Source: Flammeovirga pacifica (GTDB lineage Bacteria; Bacteroidota; Bacteroidia; Cytophagales; Flammeovirgaceae). From it: 64,000 bases of DNA. The stretch's first letter is position 1, and each line of letters opens with the position of its first letter. The notes beneath the pieces are model-generated. The model saw only the letters and a list, made by a program, of their open reading frames with translations, had not been told where the DNA came from and made no database searches. The stretch spans positions 1,393,429 to 1,457,428 of the forward strand of contig NZ_JRYR02000002.1 in assembly GCF_000807855.2 (NCBI RefSeq), given 5' to 3'. The position numbers were made by a program, and so were the translations under genes. Of the stretch, positions 1 through 9,237 are shown piece by piece.

Positions 1-1
1 G

Positions 2-1078
2 TCTAGGAGAAGAGGTGTTGTGGTTAGGGCTGAAGATTTTGGAGAATGTCATCATATTGTTCTAGAAGACTTAGAAATATTTGATGTCAATGGTTTACTT
101 GAAAAGAAAAAAGGCGGCGGTTCTGCTATTCTATGGCAGAACATGGGGAAAGAAGTAAAAACTCGCTTTGTTGGATTACAGATTCTGAATAATTATTTGC
201 ACCACTGTGAAAGAAATGCCATCAATTCTAAAGGAAACATTATGAGAACAAACTGGTATCCTAGTTTAGATGTCGTAATTCGTGGTAATCTTATAGAAAA
301 TATCCCTGGCGATGGCATTGTTCCTATAGGTTGCGATGGTGCATTGGTAGAATATAATATTATCCGTAAAGGAATAGATTCTATGCCTATAGGTGATGCT
401 GCTGCCGGTATTTGGCCTTGGAGCAGTGACAATACTTTAATACAATTCAACAGTGTTAGCGACCATAGAGCAAAATGGGATGGACAGGGTTATGATTCTG
501 ATTTTAATTGTAAGAATACAACTTTTCAATACAATTTAAGCTTTGATAATTGGGGGGGCTTTATATTAATTTGTAACAATGGATTTAAGTTAGGTGAGCC
601 GATGAATATGGGAACGGAAAACACTATTGTGAAATACAATCTGAGTATAAACGATGGTATCCGACCTTATAAAGCGCATAATAAACGCTATTTCGCTCCT
701 ACTTTTCATATCACAGGTCCTGTTAAAAATACTTCTATCCATCATAATATCATTGTCATTCCTAATAAGGAAAAAAATGAAATGGAAAATCATGTGGTAG
801 AATTTCAGGATTGGGGAAAAACATTTCCAATGAAAACTGTATTTGAAAATAACATTATCAGAAATGAATCTCAAGCAAAAATACTTGAAAGAAAAACCAC
901 TGATTTTGTGAATCAGAATAATGATATTCAAGAAGGTTTTGATTATAATGAAAGAAATCCTCAGAAAATATTAGAACAACTTCAAAGTAACCCTTTATTT
1001 AAAAATGATAAAGAGTTTATGAAACTGTATGCTTTCATAAAGGAATTTGTGAAGAACAATAAAGAGATTTCTTTTTAG
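2..1078 (+). CDS. right-handed parallel beta-helix protein, 5' end outside window
   Basis: The reading frame is open from base 2, so the GTG at 20 is probably internal and the gene starts outside the window. The visible 358 residues contain short beta-helix rungs with repeated asparagine ladders (for example VVIRGNLIEN, ALVEYNIIRK, TTFQYNLSFDN, TIVKYNLSIND). This fold is typical of polysaccharide lyases and of glycosidases such as GH28, GH82 and GH110. No catalytic signature of a named family could be identified. No T9SS tail is present; the protein ends soon after the last rung with a charged helix. It converges on the sulfatase gene at 1182-2768 and shares a terminator with it. It is more distant from the other three beta-helix proteins here than they are from each other. 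The fold is fairly sure; a function as a polysaccharide-active enzyme is inferred from context. Confidence 0.75.
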   Translation, partial: SRRRGVVVRAEDFGECHHIVLEDLEIFDVNGLLEKKKGGGSAILWQNMGKEVKTRFVGLQILNNYLHHCERNAINSKGNIMRTNWYPSLDVVIRGNLIENIPGDGIVPIGCDGALVEYNIIRKGIDSMPIGDAAAGIWPWSSDNTLIQFNSVSDHRAKWDGQGYDSDFNCKNTTFQYNLSFDNWGGFILICNNGFKLGEPMNMGTENTIVKYNLSINDGIRPYKAHNKRYFAPTFHITGPVKNTSIHHNIIVIPNKEKNEMENHVVEFQDWGKTFPMKTVFENNIIRNESQAKILERKTTDFVNQNNDIQEGFDYNERNPQKILEQLQSNPLFKNDKEFMKLYAFIKEFVKNNKEISF

Positions 1079-1092
1079 TAGATTCTGCCTTA

Positions 1093-1144
1093 AAAAAAGA
1101 ACCCCTAAAAATGTTATTGACAGCATTTTCAGGGGTTCTTTTTT
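1093..1144. terminator. bidirectional intrinsic terminator
   Basis: A 14-bp perfect stem (arms 1093-1106 and 1131-1144) continues after one mismatch into AAAATG/CATTTT. It is flanked by an A run on the left and a T run on the right. It lies between the convergent beta-helix and sulfatase genes, so it can serve both. Confidence 0.85.
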
Positions 1145-1181
1145 GATTATTCATCCTCTATTTTTTCTATTGACTGATTCA

Positions 1182-2768
1182 CTAAATTTGCTTTTTGTGC
1201 GAAAAGTGTCCATTGTTAAAATCACCATCACAAGCCTTTAATAGCTCTTTTTTAAGCTGATTAAATTTCTCAGGATACTTTTGTGCTACATTATTTTTTT
1301 CTAAAGGATCTTCTATAAGATGATATAATTCAAATGCATTTCGAGGTAAGAAAGTTCTTAATTTAAATCCGTCTTTTGTGATTAATGCAGGTCCTTGAAA
1401 GGAGGAATAAATCACATACTGATGTGATTTAGTTTCATCTTCTTCTTCTTGGATCAATGCATTATAAAATGAAAGACCATCAATTGAATATTCTTCATGA
1501 TTACCAATGACTTCTGCAATGGTTGGTAAAATATCATAGTTGGCAGTTAACCGATGACTAACCGTGCCCTTCTTTATTTTTTCAGGCCACCTTATGATTA
1601 ATGGCACATTGATTCCGCCTTCTAAATTACTTCTTTTTAATCCTGCTCTACCTCCATTTCCGTCAAAAACATCACCCCCTAAATTGCTATAATATTTTCT
1701 CTCAAAATCATCAAACTGTTGTCCTGTTTGCATATTAGCATAGGGCTTATGAATTCTACCTTCTTTACTATAATAGATTTCGTGACCGTTATCAGCTGTA
1801 AAAATGATGATTGTATTTTCATCTAGGCCTTCATCTTTCAATTTCTTTATGATTTGACCTACATTATCATCCAATAATTTCACCATAGATGCATATTCTT
1901 TTTCAATTTGCGTCAATCGTTTATCGTCTTTAAAATCAGGATGTACTTTAGGAATAGCAACAGGACCGTGTGGCAATTGGGTTGGGAAATAAATAAAGAA
2001 AGGATCGTCTTTATTATCTTCAATAAAACTCAATATTCCGTTCATGAAAATATCCTGAGAATAGATTTCTTTACCTGTCATATTCCACCTTTCCTCAAAA
2101 TGTTCTTGTGTTTCTGGCTCTCCCGATTTACCACAATCCAAAAGTGTATTACCTTCAAACTCTTTTATTTCACCATTTTCGAAAAGGAAAGGAGGGTAAA
2201 AGCCGTGGGCTCTCACATGATCTAAATACCCTAAATAGTACTCCCAACCATGCTTTTCCATTTGTGCATGTGTAGCAGAAAACCCCCATTCCAATTTACC
2301 AAACTGAGCTGTTTTATACCCGTTCTTTTGAGCTACTTTCCCTAAGAAAATCTCGTTTTCTGAAATAGGACGAAGTTTATTATTGATCCTCTTTTCGATA
2401 TCTTTTAAGTTATCACGATCCGCATTAATGTATTCTGTAGCATTCGTAATTTCAAATCCATTGGCGTGACAATCGTGTAAACCTGTGATTAGCGATGCCC
2501 TTGCAGGGGCACACAACATGTTAGAATAGGCACGTTGAAAACGCATTCCTTCTTCTGCCAAACGATCAATATTTGGCGTTTTAATAATTTTCTGACCTTC
2601 ATGACCTAACAATCCGATACCCAAATCATCTGCATAAATTAATATGATATTAGGTGTTTTTTTCTTCTTTGCTTGACCCTGTTGAAAGGAGGTGAAAATA
2701 CTGACCAAGCCAATTGCAAAAAAAATCAAGAGTAGAGTTCTCGTTTTATTATTTTTGAGGTGTTTCAT
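1182..2768 (-). CDS. secreted formylglycine-dependent sulfatase (S1 family)
   Basis: This is a 528-residue sulfatase of the alkaline phosphatase superfamily. Near the N-terminus it has the metal-binding segment NIILIYADDLG, followed by the maturation motif C-A-P-A-R with Cys86 as the residue expected to become formylglycine. A second conserved segment, IIFTADNGHE, supplies late metal ligands. The start chosen is the ATG at 2768, because the residues after it form a normal signal peptide (TLLLIFFAIGLVSIFTS). An upstream in-frame extension to 2855 would only read through the acetylesterase gene. With this start the gene overlaps the end of the acetylesterase by 20 bp, which suggests translational coupling. 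It is the last gene of the GH116-sulfatase-FucU-acetylesterase-sulfatase run. The S1 subfamily and the sulfate position removed cannot be told by eye. Confidence 0.9.
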   Translation of the reverse strand: MKHLKNNKTRTLLLIFFAIGLVSIFTSFQQGQAKKKKTPNIILIYADDLGIGLLGHEGQKIIKTPNIDRLAEEGMRFQRAYSNMLCAPARASLITGLHDCHANGFEITNATEYINADRDNLKDIEKRINNKLRPISENEIFLGKVAQKNGYKTAQFGKLEWGFSATHAQMEKHGWEYYLGYLDHVRAHGFYPPFLFENGEIKEFEGNTLLDCGKSGEPETQEHFEERWNMTGKEIYSQDIFMNGILSFIEDNKDDPFFIYFPTQLPHGPVAIPKVHPDFKDDKRLTQIEKEYASMVKLLDDNVGQIIKKLKDEGLDENTIIIFTADNGHEIYYSKEGRIHKPYANMQTGQQFDDFERKYYSNLGGDVFDGNGGRAGLKRSNLEGGINVPLIIRWPEKIKKGTVSHRLTANYDILPTIAEVIGNHEEYSIDGLSFYNALIQEEEDETKSHQYVIYSSFQGPALITKDGFKLRTFLPRNAFELYHLIEDPLEKNNVAQKYPEKFNQLKKELLKACDGDFNNGHFSHKKQI

Positions 2769-4191
2769 TTTTCTTATTATTTTCTTTCCAATTGTCCGTT
2801 CTAAAAGGTGATGCAGGAATTCCGCCAATACAGAAAAGATTCCCAACAAAGGCATTGTTCCAGCAATATCTTACAGCTAAAGGCTTTTTAATGTCCTTAT
2901 GAAAAACTTCTAATTGTCTGTTTCTAGTAAATCTAGTCTGTGCAGGAACGAAAACACTATCCTGTCCTGCGATGTACATTTCTTGTATGGGAACCCCAAA
3001 CGAGGTGAGTCCTCTGGGCACATTATCAAATTCAATCACAATCTTATTATCTACCACTTCATATGATTTATAGATAGGCCCAGTGCATTGTATATTATGA
3101 AAACCATACGTTTTGTTTAACGCTAAATACGCTAACCTTTCCCCCACTTCTTTTTTATACATTGGGTGGATATTCCACTTTTCACCAACATCTGTAATGG
3201 TTGCCATCCCAACATTCTCTACTTTCTTTAACGTTTGTAATTGAGCATCTCTAATTAAATAAGCAGGCAATTCTTTAGGGTAATTAAATGAAGCAATTTG
3301 CACATAGTAAAAAGGGAAATCTCCTTGTTGCCATAATTCTCTCCAACGGGTAATCATGGATGGAAAGATGTCATAATATTCTATTGGATTTAATTTGATA
3401 TTCGATTCTCCTTGATACCATAATACTCCTTTTATTTTCAATCCCACAATCGGGTGGATCATTGTATTATACAATATTGTTGGTGTATTGTGGCTCAAAT
3501 CTTTGGCTTCCGTTTCAGGTAATTCCACAGAAGGATACTGCGTTGATAAAATTTCTTTATCCATCCAGGCTTCAATTCTTGTTCCTCCCCATGTTGCATT
3601 TACTAAACCGATGGGTACACCTAAAGTTTGATACATCTGCTGTGCAAAAAAGTATCCTGCCGCAGTAAAATTAGGTGATGTATTAGGGTTTGACTCTTCC
3701 CATTTGGCTTTACAATTAGACTGCTCAACAGTAGATTTTTCTCTTTTTATAGTACAATGACGGATGTATTTATTGGTACTGTTTGCAATAGCTTCATTTC
3801 CTCCTTTAATAGGTTGGTTATAATTTCCACCTAAAGACATTTGCATATTTGATTGTCCAGAACACAGCCACACTTCTCCAAAAAGTACATTTTGTAAAGT
3901 GATCGTTTCTTTTCCTTTAATTGTTATTGTATGCGATTTTAAATCTGCTTGAGGGACTGAAAAAGCTACTTTCCAACGTCCGTTTTTATCTGCTTTTACC
4001 TTTATTTCTTCTTCTAACCAAGAAGTCGATAAAGTGATGGATTCTTTTGCCTTCGCCTCTCCCCAAATATAGTTTTCTTCTTTTTGTTGAAGTACCATAT
4101 TGTTGGCAAAAATGGGGGCTACTTTAAGTTGAGCTAGTGCATTTAAACTACAAAATAAGAGCATAAATACACACGAATAAAAGTGTCTCAT
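2749..4191 (-). CDS. sialate O-acetylesterase-like SGNH carbohydrate esterase (SASA domain)
   Basis: This 480-residue secreted protein has a signal peptide ending in ALAQ. It carries the blocks of the sialate O-acetylesterase/SASA family: SGQSNM with the nucleophile Ser114 near residue 112, LVNATWGGTRIEAWM, and GVLWYQGESN. Near the C-terminus, TDVGEKWNIHPMYK fits the Asp/His catalytic pair. Members of this family in Bacteroidota loci usually remove O-acetyl groups from plant or algal polysaccharides rather than from sialic acid. No sialidase is visible here, so a polysaccharide deacetylase role is more likely. Only 2 bp separate it from the upstream FucU-like gene, and it overlaps the downstream sulfatase by 20 bp. 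Confidence 0.88.
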   Translation of the reverse strand: MRHFYSCVFMLLFCSLNALAQLKVAPIFANNMVLQQKEENYIWGEAKAKESITLSTSWLEEEIKVKADKNGRWKVAFSVPQADLKSHTITIKGKETITLQNVLFGEVWLCSGQSNMQMSLGGNYNQPIKGGNEAIANSTNKYIRHCTIKREKSTVEQSNCKAKWEESNPNTSPNFTAAGYFFAQQMYQTLGVPIGLVNATWGGTRIEAWMDKEILSTQYPSVELPETEAKDLSHNTPTILYNTMIHPIVGLKIKGVLWYQGESNIKLNPIEYYDIFPSMITRWRELWQQGDFPFYYVQIASFNYPKELPAYLIRDAQLQTLKKVENVGMATITDVGEKWNIHPMYKKEVGERLAYLALNKTYGFHNIQCTGPIYKSYEVVDNKIVIEFDNVPRGLTSFGVPIQEMYIAGQDSVFVPAQTRFTRNRQLEVFHKDIKKPLAVRYCWNNAFVGNLFCIGGIPASPFRTDNWKENNKKNETPQK

Positions 4192-4193
4192 TA

Positions 4194-4751
4194 TTAATTT
4201 TTATTTAGATCAATACGTAATTTTTTTTCTGATGCTGCATTCCAATAACCACACTCCAATTGAAAAAATACAGAGGAATAAGGTATTGTTAAATCTGTTT
4301 TAATAATTAAAACATGAAACAATTCTGCAGAAGTATCCAACTCACAAATGATTTCTTCATGAAGTTTGCTTTGGACATTTTCAGTAGATATTAAATCTTT
4401 CAGTTTATTTCTATATTCATCTATCCCTGGAGCTGCTGAAGCCATTACAAACTTCATTTCTTTATCTAAGAAAATGGTAGCATCTACATGCTTTGCTTCT
4501 TTTATTTTATCCCTAATAAATTCAACAGCCTCCAATTGGGTAGCATTAATAGTCATTGTTTTAATGGCAGGATTACTTTGTTGAGGATAGGCTGCGTCTG
4601 CAACTACAATCCAATTACGATGGCCATAAAGTGCCAAAGTTTGTGTCACTTCATTTTTCCAACAATCGGTAGTTACTTCTGCCTCTTTTGTTGTTTTACA
4701 AGACCATAAACTCATAAAAGCAAGAGTAAAAATTAAAGTTCTTTTTATCAT
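4194..4751 (-). CDS. RbsD/FucU-like (sugar mutarotase family) lipoprotein
   Basis: This is a 185-residue protein with a lipoprotein signal peptide (lipobox SLWSC, Cys18). The mature part resembles the RbsD/FucU family of cytosolic pyranases and fucose mutarotases. An early block, LALYGHRNWIVVADAAYP, parallels the family's MGHGDEI..DAxFP segment with the catalytic His (here His44). A late block, TIPYSSVFFQL, parallels the family's PYGNILL segment. FucU interconverts alpha- and beta-L-fucose. Classic members are about 140 residues and have no signal peptide. Here the protein is longer and predicted to be exported, sitting 15 bp after a sulfatase and 2 bp before an acetylesterase. Supplying the right anomer of a released sugar is an inference; a binding role is also possible. 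Confidence 0.65.
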   Translation of the reverse strand: MIKRTLIFTLAFMSLWSCKTTKEAEVTTDCWKNEVTQTLALYGHRNWIVVADAAYPQQSNPAIKTMTINATQLEAVEFIRDKIKEAKHVDATIFLDKEMKFVMASAAPGIDEYRNKLKDLISTENVQSKLHEEIICELDTSAELFHVLIIKTDLTIPYSSVFFQLECGYWNAASEKKLRIDLNKN

Positions 4752-4766
4752 TTTAAATTCAAAAAA

Positions 4767-6230
4767 TTATAATTCCACGTCTGATATTTTCACTTTTTTC
4801 ATTAACCTATTGTAGTCAACAATTCGCTCTGTTTTAGGGGCATCATCAAAAAACCTCACCCCTTTTCCAATTCGATCTTTATCACCCAATTCTATTCTAG
4901 CTTCTTCCATAGCTATCATTAATTCCTTCACCTTTTCAGGGTATTGCCCGGCTACATTGTTCTTTTCTTCCTTATCTTTTGTGAGGTGAAAAAGTTGAAC
5001 TTCATCTACTCCATCAATCTTTCTTTTGGCCCATTTCATGAATTTCGGCTTAGCCTGACGAGGCAGTACTAACTTCCATTCCTTATCTCTGATGCCATGT
5101 AAATGTGTGTAAGAATAGTAGTAGTAATATTCATGATCGCTTTCTGCTCCATCAAAAATCACTTTTGAAAAATCTTTACCATCTATCGTTAAATCATCTG
5201 GAATTTTTGCCTGTGCGAAATTTGAAAAAGTTGGGAAGAAATCGAGGGTAGTCAACATTTCGTCATTGGTTTGTCCTTCTTGTAGCTTTCCTTTCCATTG
5301 CATAATGCAAGGCACTCTCACACCGCCTTCCCAAGTTTGGGTTTTATTTCCTCTTAGAGGGTAAGCACTTCCACCATGATCACCAATTTTAGCTTCTACC
5401 CAAGGGCCATTATCTGAAGTGAAAATCACTAATGTATTTTCTTCTAGCCCCTCTTCTTGTAATGTTTTTAATACCTCACCCACACTCCAATCCAACTCTT
5501 CAATCACATCACCATAAAAACCATCTTCCGATTTTCCTCTAAATTTTTCGGAAGCACCAAGTGGTACATGAGGCATGTTGTGTGCTAAATACAAAAAGAA
5601 AGGTTTTGCTTTATTCTCTTTTATAAAATTAGTCGCCTCTTTGGTGTACATTCCCGTTAGCAAACCCATTTCCTGCACGGTATTAATGGTCATGACTGTA
5701 TCTGAATTATCAAGAAGTGTTGCCCTAAACTTGGGGTTATCTTCAATGAATTTTGTATTCCCATTATACTTGGGTGTTCCAAAAAACAAATCGAATCCCT
5801 GCTCTAAAGGCATCTGTCCTTCCTCTTCTCCAGCATGCCATTTTCCAATACAAGCCGAAACATATCCTTCTGAATTTAGTATTTCTGCAATGGTAATTTC
5901 CTTTGGATGTAGTTTTGTATGAAAGTTTTTTCTATTGTTCGGTTCTGCAATTCTAATCGGATAACTTCCCGTAAGTAGTGCAGCCCTTGAAGGTCCACAT
6001 AGGGGTTGAGCATAAAAATTGGTAAACTTAATGCCTTCTTTTGCCATCTGATTTAAATGAGGCGTTTTTATGCGGGGAGCACCGTAAGGCTCAATATCAT
6101 TATAGCCTAAATCGTCTGTAAAAATCAATACGATATTAGGCTTTTGAGGTAGCTCTTCTTTTACTAATGTATTTTTCGTACATCCTATTATTGTGAAAAA
6201 AATTGGTAGTAAGAAGTATAAGTATTTCAT
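4767..6230 (-). CDS. sulfatase lipoprotein (S1 family)
   Basis: This is a 487-residue arylsulfatase-type enzyme with a lipoprotein signal peptide (IIGC, Cys17). [15 protein letters not shown] provides the N-terminal metal ligands. C-G-P-S-R (Cys78) is the formylglycine motif, followed by AALLTG. GKWHAGE and VIFTSDNGP carry further active-site residues. The lipobox suggests anchoring in the periplasm or outer membrane. It is cotranscribed with the FucU-like lipoprotein 15 bp downstream. The 89-bp spacer to the upstream GH116 gene holds a 44-bp perfect palindrome. The C-terminal region ([20 protein letters not shown]) is specific to its subfamily, which could not be named without a search. Confidence 0.92.
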   Translation of the reverse strand: MKYLYFLLPIFFTIIGCTKNTLVKEELPQKPNIVLIFTDDLGYNDIEPYGAPRIKTPHLNQMAKEGIKFTNFYAQPLCGPSRAALLTGSYPIRIAEPNNRKNFHTKLHPKEITIAEILNSEGYVSACIGKWHAGEEEGQMPLEQGFDLFFGTPKYNGNTKFIEDNPKFRATLLDNSDTVMTINTVQEMGLLTGMYTKEATNFIKENKAKPFFLYLAHNMPHVPLGASEKFRGKSEDGFYGDVIEELDWSVGEVLKTLQEEGLEENTLVIFTSDNGPWVEAKIGDHGGSAYPLRGNKTQTWEGGVRVPCIMQWKGKLQEGQTNDEMLTTLDFFPTFSNFAQAKIPDDLTIDGKDFSKVIFDGAESDHEYYYYYSYTHLHGIRDKEWKLVLPRQAKPKFMKWAKRKIDGVDEVQLFHLTKDKEEKNNVAGQYPEKVKELMIAMEEARIELGDKDRIGKGVRFFDDAPKTERIVDYNRLMKKVKISDVEL

Positions 6231-6263
6231 TCAATCATCATTGTTTTTGTTTAAAAAATAGTG

Positions 6264-6307
6264 TTTCATCATCAGCCCACGACTTAAGTCGTGGGCTGAT
6301 GATGAAA
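6264..6307. repeat. 44-bp perfect palindrome, REP-like
   Basis: Bases 6264-6285 are the exact reverse complement of 6286-6307, with no loop beyond the central TTAA. The core reads GCCCACGACTTAAGTCGTGG. It lies between the GH116 and sulfatase genes, which are on the same strand, with no T run after it, so it does not look like a standard terminator. GC-rich palindromes of this kind are reminiscent of REP elements moved by REP-associated tyrosine (IS200/IS605-related) transposases. No second copy was noticed in this window. Confidence 0.8.
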
Positions 6308-6319
6308 TGGGGATATATT

Positions 6320-8938
6320 TTATAAAACGTTCTTCAATCTGAATTCTAAAGGCTCAGAAGGGGAAACTTCTTTAGTTGATTTATACGATTTTTTCTGATC
6401 TCCTATTTCTATAGTTTTCACATTAAGTTTTCCGTATTTCACATTTAACTTCACAACATATTCCTCACCTTCTTTATCAATAATGCAATTACCCCAAGCT
6501 TCACCATTAGCCCAGAAATAATTCCCTTCTTTACCTACAAATTGAATTGATTTTTCAACGCCTGAGTATTGGAAATCACTTTCTGCTAAAATCCCAGCCC
6601 ATGAAGCCATTGCCCTAGCATAATGATGTCCACATTCGGCTTCATCAAAAGGACTTCTTTTTTTACCATCGTAGCGATCACGAATATTTTTAATCACTTC
6701 CTGTCCCTCTGTGTCCATCCCTTCGTACAGCATTCCTACAGCTGCAGTGTATTCAAAACCCGTCATCACTTCTGCCCAATATGGGAAAGGTACTCTTGGT
6801 CTACCACCGTTTGGCCAACTTGCCATTAACAAGGCTTTTTCATCGCCCATGGCATAAGAACGCATATTATTAAAATGTTCATACATTCCATCTCTTTGGT
6901 TGTATTTCAAAATACTTTTTAAAGACGTCTTCACATTTTCCTCTTTTACTAAATACCCTAAACCAACTACATGAGCCATGTATTGTCCTACTAATTGATC
7001 TACCAAACAACCTGATTCGAGTTGGTAAAAAGGATCTTCTAAGTCCAATTGTTTTTTTCTGTTATGACCAATAAGACCGTTAGGAATAGCATCTTTAGAA
7101 GCAGGCACTTGCAATTTGTGTTCATAATATTCTCCATTGAAAAGGTGAGCATCTGTCCATTCAGAACCGTAAGTAAACAGTTGGTTACACTTCTTTGCAA
7201 ACGCTTTATCTTTTACTTCAAGAGCCATCTTTTCAGCCGCTTTTAATGCTCCCAAATACCAAATCTGCATCTGTGGATTTGGTCCGTAATATTCCACATC
7301 CATAGTATTGTGCTGTACGCCTTCCATCACACCATCTTGATCACCGTCCCATCCATTTTCAATCCATGCATAAGACAAAGCAAGTTTTACTTTAGGCCAC
7401 ATTTCTTCTAAAAATGCATCATCACCAGACAATTGCCAATCACGATAAAACTTCATAATTGTACCCATTTGTCCATCTGCAGCAGCTAAATCAATGCCTG
7501 ACGCTCCCTCTTTTAATGGTAGCTTCGTTCTGAAACCCATATGTCCTTCCTCATTCATGGCATACTTGAACTCGACTTCACGCATTCCTCTAGCCAAATC
7601 ACTGAATAAAAAGGGCGTTGCTTGTTCATAGTTCCAAACGTGGGTACATGACCCGAAACAAGAACCTTTACGGTCCATCACTCCTTCCCAACCAAACATT
7701 TTACCATCTTCAATTCTAAAAACCGTTTGAGAACGTAGCGTACTTAAATTAAACAAGGCGGCTTCTTTTAACTGGTCAGAATACGTACTATTTGTATAAG
7801 TATTCACAAAATCCAATGTTTGTGCGGTCAACTTTGGTAAGTTATTCACCTCTTTAGTGATCACATCCCAAGCATCAGCATATTTTGTCGCATAGTAATT
7901 TTTCAGTTTTTCAGACGACCAAGCATAACGGTTTGGGAAATGCCATGTCAGATAAAAAGTGAATGTTTTTGTCTCTCCTGCTTTTATCATTTTTTTGACC
8001 GATAGAGAAGCCATTGGATCAGGATCTGCTGATTTTTCTTTCTCTACTAGTTCACCATTTTCACTAAATTCATCCCAGAAGTTCAACGTACTATTGTACC
8101 AATCATTCTTTACAGAACTCGTTCTATACGAAATTTGTGCAGCGTTTTCATTGGGTGTCGTAATGGCAAAAGTTCCCCAAGCGGCATCGTTTTTATCCAC
8201 AGAATCAGCGTACATATAAATACCTTGTACTACCTCCGATTTTCTATATTCATTTTTATTTTCATCGGTTCCTATCGGGATAAAATCGCCTTTCCAATCC
8301 GACTTAAATTTACTCCCGTCCTTTCCAATAAAATTTCTGATGTTACCCGCCACAGCCACTTCCAATTCTTTGTTGGTAGTATTTGTCACCTCATATTTTA
8401 AGATCGCTATTGGTATACCTGATGCATCCGCATTTGCAGGAATAAAAGGATTGTAACCCACCATTTTCACCTGTACCGGCATGGTCTTGTCTTTTAAATT
8501 GACGATTCCAAAAGGATAAGTTGTTTCAAAATCAGCCTCTCTAAATCTAGGAAATCCGTGATGATCTACCGAACGTCCCTCATAATGTTCATAATCTGCA
8601 AAATGTATAGGTCCTAACAACGCTTTTGTTTTTGATGTTTTATCCTCTTTGCCTTTTGTATAAATTGCAAAAAAGGGAGCGTCATTTCCAGTAGTTACCG
8701 TACTGTATCCTTTGGCTGGAACATTCATGATCTCCCAGTCTTTCAATGCTCCATTTCCTCCCAAAGAAACCGTACCCGTACCGATGCCACCAATAGGTAA
8801 ACCTATTCTATATAAATGATTCTGATCGTATTTTTTTAAAATGGGAATTTGCTTGCTTAAAGGTTTATTTTGAGCGTGTGTTTCCTCAGGAATTAGTAAC
8901 ACACCAAATAATAATAAAAAATTAAAAAGTTTATTCAT
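6320..8938 (-). CDS. GH116 family glycoside hydrolase (GBA2-like beta-glycosidase)
   Basis: This is an 872-residue secreted enzyme (signal peptide ending THAQ). Residues about 35-370 match the GH116 N-terminal beta-sandwich (LPIGGIGTGTVSLGGNGALKDWEI). Residues about 380-830 match the DUF608 (alpha/alpha)6 catalytic domain (GSCTHVWNYEQATPFLF, YRDWQLSGDDAFLEEMWP). By comparison with GBA2-type enzymes, Glu418 in GWEGVMD is the likely nucleophile and Asp547 in NTMDVEYYG the likely acid/base. Known GH116 enzymes act on beta-glucosides, beta-xylosides or N-acetylglucosaminides; the sugar cannot be predicted. The start at 8938 is preferred, though an in-frame ATG at 8947 is also possible. It heads the five-gene minus-strand run that ends in a sulfatase, and the susD terminator lies upstream. 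Confidence 0.88.
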   Translation of the reverse strand: MNKLFNFLLLFGVLLIPEETHAQNKPLSKQIPILKKYDQNHLYRIGLPIGGIGTGTVSLGGNGALKDWEIMNVPAKGYSTVTTGNDAPFFAIYTKGKEDKTSKTKALLGPIHFADYEHYEGRSVDHHGFPRFREADFETTYPFGIVNLKDKTMPVQVKMVGYNPFIPANADASGIPIAILKYEVTNTTNKELEVAVAGNIRNFIGKDGSKFKSDWKGDFIPIGTDENKNEYRKSEVVQGIYMYADSVDKNDAAWGTFAITTPNENAAQISYRTSSVKNDWYNSTLNFWDEFSENGELVEKEKSADPDPMASLSVKKMIKAGETKTFTFYLTWHFPNRYAWSSEKLKNYYATKYADAWDVITKEVNNLPKLTAQTLDFVNTYTNSTYSDQLKEAALFNLSTLRSQTVFRIEDGKMFGWEGVMDRKGSCFGSCTHVWNYEQATPFLFSDLARGMREVEFKYAMNEEGHMGFRTKLPLKEGASGIDLAAADGQMGTIMKFYRDWQLSGDDAFLEEMWPKVKLALSYAWIENGWDGDQDGVMEGVQHNTMDVEYYGPNPQMQIWYLGALKAAEKMALEVKDKAFAKKCNQLFTYGSEWTDAHLFNGEYYEHKLQVPASKDAIPNGLIGHNRKKQLDLEDPFYQLESGCLVDQLVGQYMAHVVGLGYLVKEENVKTSLKSILKYNQRDGMYEHFNNMRSYAMGDEKALLMASWPNGGRPRVPFPYWAEVMTGFEYTAAVGMLYEGMDTEGQEVIKNIRDRYDGKKRSPFDEAECGHHYARAMASWAGILAESDFQYSGVEKSIQFVGKEGNYFWANGEAWGNCIIDKEGEEYVVKLNVKYGKLNVKTIEIGDQKKSYKSTKEVSPSEPLEFRLKNVL

Positions 8939-9170
8939 TGCAATCAATTTTAATGCTTCTTTGATAGAGGTAAAAAAAATTGGAGAATCACTTATTTCAT
9001 CTCTTCATTATGATGATACTATTTACTCAAAATCTGTGTTATTTGAGATGATTGGGAATAGAATTAATAGCAGTAATTTTACAGAAAATTAATTATTGGA
9101 GGTGTCAATTATTTTGAGTTATTTTTTAGAAAAGAGAGTGCTAGTGTTGATGTTTTGAGGTGAGTAAAAA

Positions 9171-9216
9171 AAAGCCACCACTTATTTATCATTTATAATA
9201 AATAAAGGGTGGCTTT
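9171..9216 (-). terminator. intrinsic terminator after susD
   Basis: Arms AAAGCCACC and GGTGGCTTT enclose an AT-rich extension of the stem. On the minus strand they are followed by a T run (A run at 9166-9173 on the plus strand). It ends the susC-susD transcript and separates it from GH116. The same arm core (AAGCCACCCTTT) recurs in the hairpin at 37370-37406. Confidence 0.85.
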
Positions 9217-9237
9217 AATATTTTCTAAAGAATACTA

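Noticed and set aside
2769-2855. Longer N-terminus for the sulfatase ending at 1182
   Set aside because: The extra residues come from the acetylesterase coding sequence in another frame and precede a complete signal peptide, so the ATG at 2768 is the better start.
2749-4191. Sialic acid metabolism
   Set aside because: The acetylesterase is named after sialate esterases, but there is no sialidase, lyase or epimerase in the window, and the family acts widely on polysaccharides.
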